Shown here in pieces: positions 59,542 through 64,000 of a stretch of DNA of 64,000 nt. Origin of the DNA: Herbaspirillum sp. AP02 (GTDB lineage: Bacteria; Pseudomonadota; Gammaproteobacteria; Burkholderiales; Burkholderiaceae_D); NCBI RefSeq assembly GCF_015767275.1, contig NZ_JADWMY010000012.1:62001-126000 (forward strand), given 5' to 3'. The notes under the pieces are model-generated. The model ran no database searches and had not been told where the DNA came from. It saw only the letters and a program-made list of their open reading frames with translations. The translations under genes and the position numbers were made by a program. Each line of letters opens with the position of its first letter. Position 1 is the first letter of the stretch.

Positions 59542-60438
59542 CTACTTGCGGCCCTTGCCACCGGCGAACAGCTCGCCGCTCAGCTCCATCCATGCCCTGG
59601 CCGCATGCGAGAGATACCCGCCCCGGGTGACGTAGGCCACCTGCCACTGCACCTCCGGCTCGACCAGGCGTACCGCCTGCAACTGGTCGGTGGCCAAACG
59701 GTGGATGAAGGGTTCCGGCAGCAGCGCGGCGCCCATGCCGGCCAGGGCCATGGCGACCAGCCAGTCCCATTGCGCGCTCTGGGCCACGATCTCGGGCGCG
59801 ATGCCCTGTTCGCGGAACACCCCGCGCAGGCTGCGGGTGAGGCCGAATTCATTGTTGAGCAACACCAGCGGCATGCCATCGAGCTGGGCACAGCGCAGGG
59901 TAGAGCGGTTCTTCTGGAAACTGCCGGCCTGGGCGATGGCCCACATCGGATAGCGCGCCACCGGCATGGTCTGCAACTCCAGCGCGGGGTCGGCCGGCAA
60001 GACCGTCATGCCGATCTCCAGCTCACCGCTGGCGACGCGCTGCTCGATCTGCGGGCCGGTATCTTCCTGGAGCACGATGGCGATCTCGGGATGGCGCTCG
60101 CGGAAGGCCTTCAGGACCGGCGTGCAAAGGATGTTGATCATGGGCGGGATGCCGATCTCCAGCCGGCCGCTGCGCAAGGCCTTGGTATCGCGTACCTCGG
60201 CATCCAGGCGCTGCATCGAGGCCAGTATCTGCTGCCCCTGCTCATAGACCACGCGGCCGGTGTCGGTCAGCTGCAGGCGGCGGCCATCCCGAATGAGCAG
60301 GGGAGCTTCCATCTCGTCCTCCAGCTGCCGCACCATCTTGCTGACGGTGGACTGGGTCACGTGCAAGGCATCGGCGGCGCGGCTGAAGCTGTTCAGGCGC
60401 ACCGTTTCGGTGAAATAGCGCAGGGCGCGAATGTCCAT
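59542..60438 (-). CDS. LysR-type transcriptional regulator
   Basis: 298 residues from ATG 60438 (MDIRALRYFTETVRLNSFSR). The winged HTH reads AADALHVTQSTVSKMVRQLE; the effector domain follows (about 90-290). It diverges from the CoA-transferase gene with 186 bp between them, so it likely controls it and itself. The ligand could be an organic acid or its CoA ester; this is inference from context. Confidence 0.93.
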   Translation of the reverse strand: MDIRALRYFTETVRLNSFSRAADALHVTQSTVSKMVRQLEDEMEAPLLIRDGRRLQLTDTGRVVYEQGQQILASMQRLDAEVRDTKALRSGRLEIGIPPMINILCTPVLKAFRERHPEIAIVLQEDTGPQIEQRVASGELEIGMTVLPADPALELQTMPVARYPMWAIAQAGSFQKNRSTLRCAQLDGMPLVLLNNEFGLTRSLRGVFREQGIAPEIVAQSAQWDWLVAMALAGMGAALLPEPFIHRLATDQLQAVRLVEPEVQWQVAYVTRGGYLSHAARAWMELSGELFAGGKGRK

Positions 60439-60624
60439 GGCGAGGGCTTTCTGCAGCGGGAAGGCGGGCCAGCCCACCTATGCGTTTTACGACTGGAATG
60501 CGGGAATTTTAATCATACAGTGCATAGCCACCCGCTCCTACACTTGATACAAACAAGAATGCAGGAAGTCCGTCGAGGATGCACTGCACACCCTCTAAAG
60601 AACCCGAGCAGGAGCACACCATCC

Positions 60625-62115
60625 ATGGATAGCCAGCGCATCCGCCAGCCCGCATTGGCCGGCAAAGTGATGTCGGCCGCAGAGGCGGCGACATTTTTCC
60701 ACAACGGCATGACCATCGGCCTGAGCGGGTTCACCCGCGCCGGCGACGCCAAGGCCATGCCCCGTGCGCTGGCCGACCGGGCCGCGCATGAAGAACTGCA
60801 TTTCACCGTCATCACCGGCGCCTCGCTGGGCAATGGCAGCGATGGCCTGATGGCCGAAGCGGGCCTGCTGGCGCGTCGCCTGCCGTTCCAGGTCGATCCC
60901 ACGCTGCGCAAGAAGATCAATGCCGGCGAGGTGATGTTCATCGACCAGCATCTCTCGGAAACCGCTGAGCAGCTGCGCAGCGGCACACCCTCGCGCATCG
61001 ACATCGCCGTCATCGAAGCGGCGGCCATCACCGAGGAGGGCATCGTGCCCACCATGTCGGTGGGCAATTCGGCCAGCTTCGTGGAGCAGGCTGCGCAGAT
61101 CGTCATCGAACTCAACACCAGCATGCCGCTGGCACTGGAAGGCCTGCACGACATCTACCTGCCGGCCGCGCGCCCGGAGCGCAAGCCCATTGCGCTGACC
61201 GCCGCCGGTGACCGCATCGGCCATCCCACGATTCCCTTCGATCCGGCCAAGGTGGTGGCCATCGTGCTCACCGAGACGCCCGACAGTCCTTCTTCAGTGC
61301 TGCCGCCGGATGACGAAACGCGTGCCATCGCCGGCCATGTGATCCACTTCCTCGAATGCGAAGTCGAAGCCGGTCGCCTGCCACATACGCTGGCGCCGCT
61401 GCAGGCCGGCATCGGCACGATTGCCAATGCGGTACTGCACGGCCTGGTCGATTCGCCGTTCCGCAACCTGGTGATGTATTCGGAAGTCTTGCAGGACAGC
61501 GCCATCGACCTGCTCGATTCGGGCCAGCTGGCCTTTGCCTCGGCTTCCTCGATCACGCTGTCGCAGGCCAAGTACGCGCACTTCCTGGCCAACATCGAAC
61601 GTTATCGCGACAAGCTGGTACTGCGCCCGCAGGAGATCAGCAATCATCCAGAGCTGGTACGACGGTTGGGCATCATCGGGCTGAACACGGCGCTGGAATT
61701 CGACATCTACGGCAACGTCAATTCCACCCACGTGGGCGGCACGCACATGATGAACGGCATCGGCGGCTCGGGCGACTTTGCGCGCAATGGGCAGATTTCG
61801 ATCTTCGTGTCGAAGTCGGTGGCCAAGGACGGTGCCGTCTCCAGCGTAGTGCCGATGGTTTCGCATGTGGACCACAGCGAGCATGATGTCGATGTGCTGG
61901 TCACCGAATGGGGCCTGGCCGACCTGCGTGGCCTGGCGCCGCGCGAGCGCGCCGTGAAGGTGATCGAGCAGTGCTGCCATCCGGATTACCGCCCGCAACT
62001 GCGCGACTATTTCGAGCGCGCCTGCCGTGCTGGTGGCCATACGCCGCACCTGCTGGGCGAGGCGTTCTCCTGGCACCAGCACTTTGCCACGCACCAGACC
62101 ATGCGTCTGGACTGA
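60625..62115 (+). CDS. Acetyl-CoA hydrolase/succinyl-CoA:acetate CoA-transferase family protein
   Basis: 496 residues. The sequence follows the class I CoA-transferase (Ach1/AarC/Cat1) family: FFHNGMTIGLSGFTRAGDAK, LPLQ-type AGIGTIANAVLHGL, and the block TALEFDIYGNVNSTHVGGTH with the Glu that forms the glutamyl-CoA intermediate. It moves CoA between short acids, such as succinyl-CoA and acetate. Start ATG 60625; GGAG lies 12 bases upstream, a little far. It is divergent from a LysR gene and convergent with another. Confidence 0.93.
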   Translation: MDSQRIRQPALAGKVMSAAEAATFFHNGMTIGLSGFTRAGDAKAMPRALADRAAHEELHFTVITGASLGNGSDGLMAEAGLLARRLPFQVDPTLRKKINAGEVMFIDQHLSETAEQLRSGTPSRIDIAVIEAAAITEEGIVPTMSVGNSASFVEQAAQIVIELNTSMPLALEGLHDIYLPAARPERKPIALTAAGDRIGHPTIPFDPAKVVAIVLTETPDSPSSVLPPDDETRAIAGHVIHFLECEVEAGRLPHTLAPLQAGIGTIANAVLHGLVDSPFRNLVMYSEVLQDSAIDLLDSGQLAFASASSITLSQAKYAHFLANIERYRDKLVLRPQEISNHPELVRRLGIIGLNTALEFDIYGNVNSTHVGGTHMMNGIGGSGDFARNGQISIFVSKSVAKDGAVSSVVPMVSHVDHSEHDVDVLVTEWGLADLRGLAPRERAVKVIEQCCHPDYRPQLRDYFERACRAGGHTPHLLGEAFSWHQHFATHQTMRLD

Positions 62116-62143
62116 CATGGCGCGACCGTCGGGCGGCTACGGG

Positions 62144-63133
62144 TCAGGTCCGGCCGACGGCCTTGTGGACCACACCGGGCATGGCTTCTTTCATGGTATC
62201 GATGAAGTGGCGCAGGCGCGCCGGGTAGAAGCGGGCATACGGGTACAACAACGAGACCGGCAAGGGCGACGGCTCCCATTCCGGCAGCAGTTGCACCAGC
62301 CGGCCAGCGGCCACATCCTCGGACAGCACCCAGGATGAACCCACGGCCACGCCCATGCCGGCAATGGCCGCATTGCGCAGGGCGTAGAGGCTATCGGTGA
62401 CCAGTTGAGGCCGGAACGCAACCTGGCTGCGCTCGCCACTGTGCGCATGGGTCAGCGTCACCTCGCGGCGATAGAAGGTGGGGATGGCGATCCATGGCAG
62501 GTCTGCCAGCTCGGCCGGCGACTGTGGCAGCGCCCGGCCCTGCAGGAGAGCAGGGGCGACCACTGTCATGCGCGGCACCTCGGCCAGATGGATTGCCACC
62601 ACCGAGGGGTCGGCGACTTCCCCCACCTGGATCGCACAATCGATCCCCTGGCTGATGAAATCGGCGGCACGGTCGTGCAGCAGCCATTCCACCGTGATGC
62701 GCGGATGCTGCCGCATGAACTGGACCAGCGGGCCGATCAGTTGCTCCTGGCCGAAGGCGTGCGGCACGGCTACCCGCAGCGAACCCTCGGCATGCTGCCG
62801 GGCGCCACGCAACTCGTTCTCGAACTCATCCCAGCCGGCCAGCAATTCCTTGGCCCGTTCATAACAGCGCTCGCCATCCTCGGTCATCTTCATCGCATGC
62901 GTGGAACGCTGCAGCAGGCGCACGCCCAGCGAGCGCTCCAGCGTCTGCAGGCGACGGCTGATGGTCGGCTGGCTGGTGGACAGTTGGGCCGCCGCCGCCG
63001 ACAGGCTGCCGGCATCGACGATGCGCACGAAGGTCTGGATCAGTTCGATGCGATCGGTCAGCCCGGCAGCGGAAAAGCTGGCCGTATTGGGCTGATCGGA
63101 CGCGCCGGGGGAGGAGGGAATAGGCTTGCTCAT
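62144..63133 (-). CDS. LysR-type transcriptional regulator
   Basis: 329 residues from ATG 63133. A 25-residue extension precedes the winged HTH (ELIQTFVRIVDAGSLSAAAA, LSTSQPTISRRLQTLERSLG); the effector domain covers about 115-320. It diverges from an MFS transporter gene, 134 bp apart. A perfect inverted repeat overlaps its start codon, consistent with autoregulation. The closest type is the aromatic-compound or general CrgA/DsdC-like group; ligand unknown. Confidence 0.92.
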   Translation of the reverse strand: MSKPIPSSPGASDQPNTASFSAAGLTDRIELIQTFVRIVDAGSLSAAAAQLSTSQPTISRRLQTLERSLGVRLLQRSTHAMKMTEDGERCYERAKELLAGWDEFENELRGARQHAEGSLRVAVPHAFGQEQLIGPLVQFMRQHPRITVEWLLHDRAADFISQGIDCAIQVGEVADPSVVAIHLAEVPRMTVVAPALLQGRALPQSPAELADLPWIAIPTFYRREVTLTHAHSGERSQVAFRPQLVTDSLYALRNAAIAGMGVAVGSSWVLSEDVAAGRLVQLLPEWEPSPLPVSLLYPYARFYPARLRHFIDTMKEAMPGVVHKAVGRT

Positions 63134-63146
63134 ACGGCAAACGTAT
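63132..63146. promoter_or_regulatory. LysR operator candidate over the regulator's start codon
   Basis: ATACG-GCAAA-CGTAT is a perfect 5-bp inverted repeat with a 5-bp spacer, containing the T-N11-A pattern of LysR sites. It overlaps the ATG (63131-63133) of the LysR gene. Confidence 0.55.
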
Positions 63147-63267
63147 AACAATTCTGCTGCGTGCGCTACTACCGGATGCGAGCCAGGAAGCGGAGAATCC
63201 GTTCCAACGCTGGCAAAGAGGGGATTTCCCGGGCCGGCCGCAAGACAAACCCTACGGAGTTTCCACC

Positions 63268-64000
63268 ATGAACAGCATTCAAAAGACGCATACCGCTGGC
63301 CCGGCTTCTGCCCAGCCGGCCGCGCATGCCAACGGCCTGTCGCCGACCCTGATCGGCCTTTTGGCCACTGGCGCCGGCCTGGCCGTGGCTTCCCTCTACT
63401 ATTCGCAGCCCATGCTGGGCGTGCTGGCCGATGACATCGGCGCTTCCGAGCGCGCGGTGGGCATGGTGCCGATGTCGACCCAGCTCGGCTATGCCCTGGG
63501 CATCCTGTTGCTGGCGCCGCTGGGTGATCGCTATGACCGCCGCCGCATCATCCTGATCAAGGCCGCCATCCTGACGGTGGCGCTGCTGCTGGCCGGCGCA
63601 GCCTCGGGCGTAGGCACGCTGCTGGCCGCCAGTCTCGCCATCGGCCTGACCGCCACCCTGGCCCAGGACATCGTCCCGGCCGCCGCCACCCTGGCACCGG
63701 AACAACATCGCGGCCGCATCGTCGGCACCGTCATGACCGGCTTGCTGCTGGGTATCCTGCTCTCGCGGGTGGTCAGCGGCTTCGTGGCCGAGCACTTTGG
63801 CTGGCGCGCCATGTTCGTGGGCGCCTCGGCCAGCATCGCCCTGATCGGCCTGGCCGCATGGCGTGGCCTGCCGCGCTTCCATCCGACTTCGCGTCTGTCG
63901 TATGGCGCGCTGCTGGGCTCGCTGGGTACGCTGGTCCGCAAGCATGGCGCCCTGCGCCGCGCCGCCCTGGCCCAGGGCCTGCTGTCGGTCGGTTTCTCGG
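63268..64000 (+). CDS. MFS transporter, N-terminal part (runs off the right edge)
   Basis: 244 codons from ATG 63268 remain open to the window end. About seven membrane helices are visible: GLLATGAGLAVASLYYSQPM, MSTQLGYALGILLLAPLGDR with the loop 2-3 motif GDRYDRRRIILIK, then further helices to QGLLSVGFS. It is of the drug or sugar efflux branch (YdhP/NepI-like) by general pattern. It is divergent from a LysR gene and probably controlled by it. C-terminal half unseen. Confidence 0.9.
   Translation, partial: MNSIQKTHTAGPASAQPAAHANGLSPTLIGLLATGAGLAVASLYYSQPMLGVLADDIGASERAVGMVPMSTQLGYALGILLLAPLGDRYDRRRIILIKAAILTVALLLAGAASGVGTLLAASLAIGLTATLAQDIVPAAATLAPEQHRGRIVGTVMTGLLLGILLSRVVSGFVAEHFGWRAMFVGASASIALIGLAAWRGLPRFHPTSRLSYGALLGSLGTLVRKHGALRRAALAQGLLSVGFS

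Overview
The window looks like chromosome from a high-GC betaproteobacterium of the family Oxalobacteraceae, most likely Herbaspirillum. Three things point there: the tRNA-tuf-secE-nusG-rpl-rpoB order, Burkholderiales-type families (DUF1840, DUF3567, DUF4390, DUF4148), and a TorF-like porin-glnK-amtB operon that matches the nlmA-glnK-amtB operon described in Herbaspirillum seropedicae. The genus is inference; no search was run. No IS element, prophage, integrase, CRISPR array or rRNA gene was seen.

Layout. 1-8014 (minus): a translation/transcription block, promoter-tRNA-Tyr-tRNA-Gly-tRNA-Thr-tuf-tRNA-Trp-secE-nusG-rplK-rplA-rplJ-rplL-rpoB, with rpoB cut by the left edge. 8098-16706 (minus): an AmpG-like permease, metX-metW, ptsH-ptsI, a mannose-type EIIA domain and gshA-gshB. 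metX is preceded by a promoter, a SAM-II-like aptamer and an intrinsic terminator. 17020-20034 (minus): nitrogen-regulated nlmA-glnK-amtB with a sigma-54 promoter and two NtrC-like sites. 20204-33817 (mostly plus): ubiK, comM, a LysE exporter, an OPT transporter (minus), a lipoprotein, DUF1840, rsmB-DUF4390-ntrY-ntrX-like, DUF3567, a trmB-like gene and an EamA permease. 33883-39558 (minus): a polar amino-acid ABC transporter, arginase and Kup. 40011-43797 (plus): an NitT/TauT-type ABC operon with two paralogous binding proteins. 43831-52716: ogt, a zinc-ribbon protein, ilvA, feoA-feoB-small partner under a Fur-like box, an unknown protein, a divergent LysR/MFS pair and a small secreted protein. 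53019-64000: a class I amidotransferase homologue without its cysteine, two duplicated DUF4148 genes in an AT-rich zone, an MscS channel, an FUSC transporter, LysR/CoA-transferase and LysR/MFS divergent pairs; the last MFS gene runs off the right edge.

How the parts work together. Regulation is the richest layer here. The metX leader reads as a complete transcription-terminating SAM switch: the 3' part of the aptamer can pair over 10 nt with the 5' arm of the terminator. The nitrogen operon has the expected NtrC/sigma-54 architecture. The PTS proteins (EI, HPr, EIIA) come without any EIIB or EIIC, so they are probably regulatory rather than sugar-transporting. The most unusual coding features are the amidotransferase homologue with Gly in place of the catalytic Cys, the NtrX-like regulator without an AAA+ domain, and the tandem DUF4148 cassette duplicated together with its flanks.
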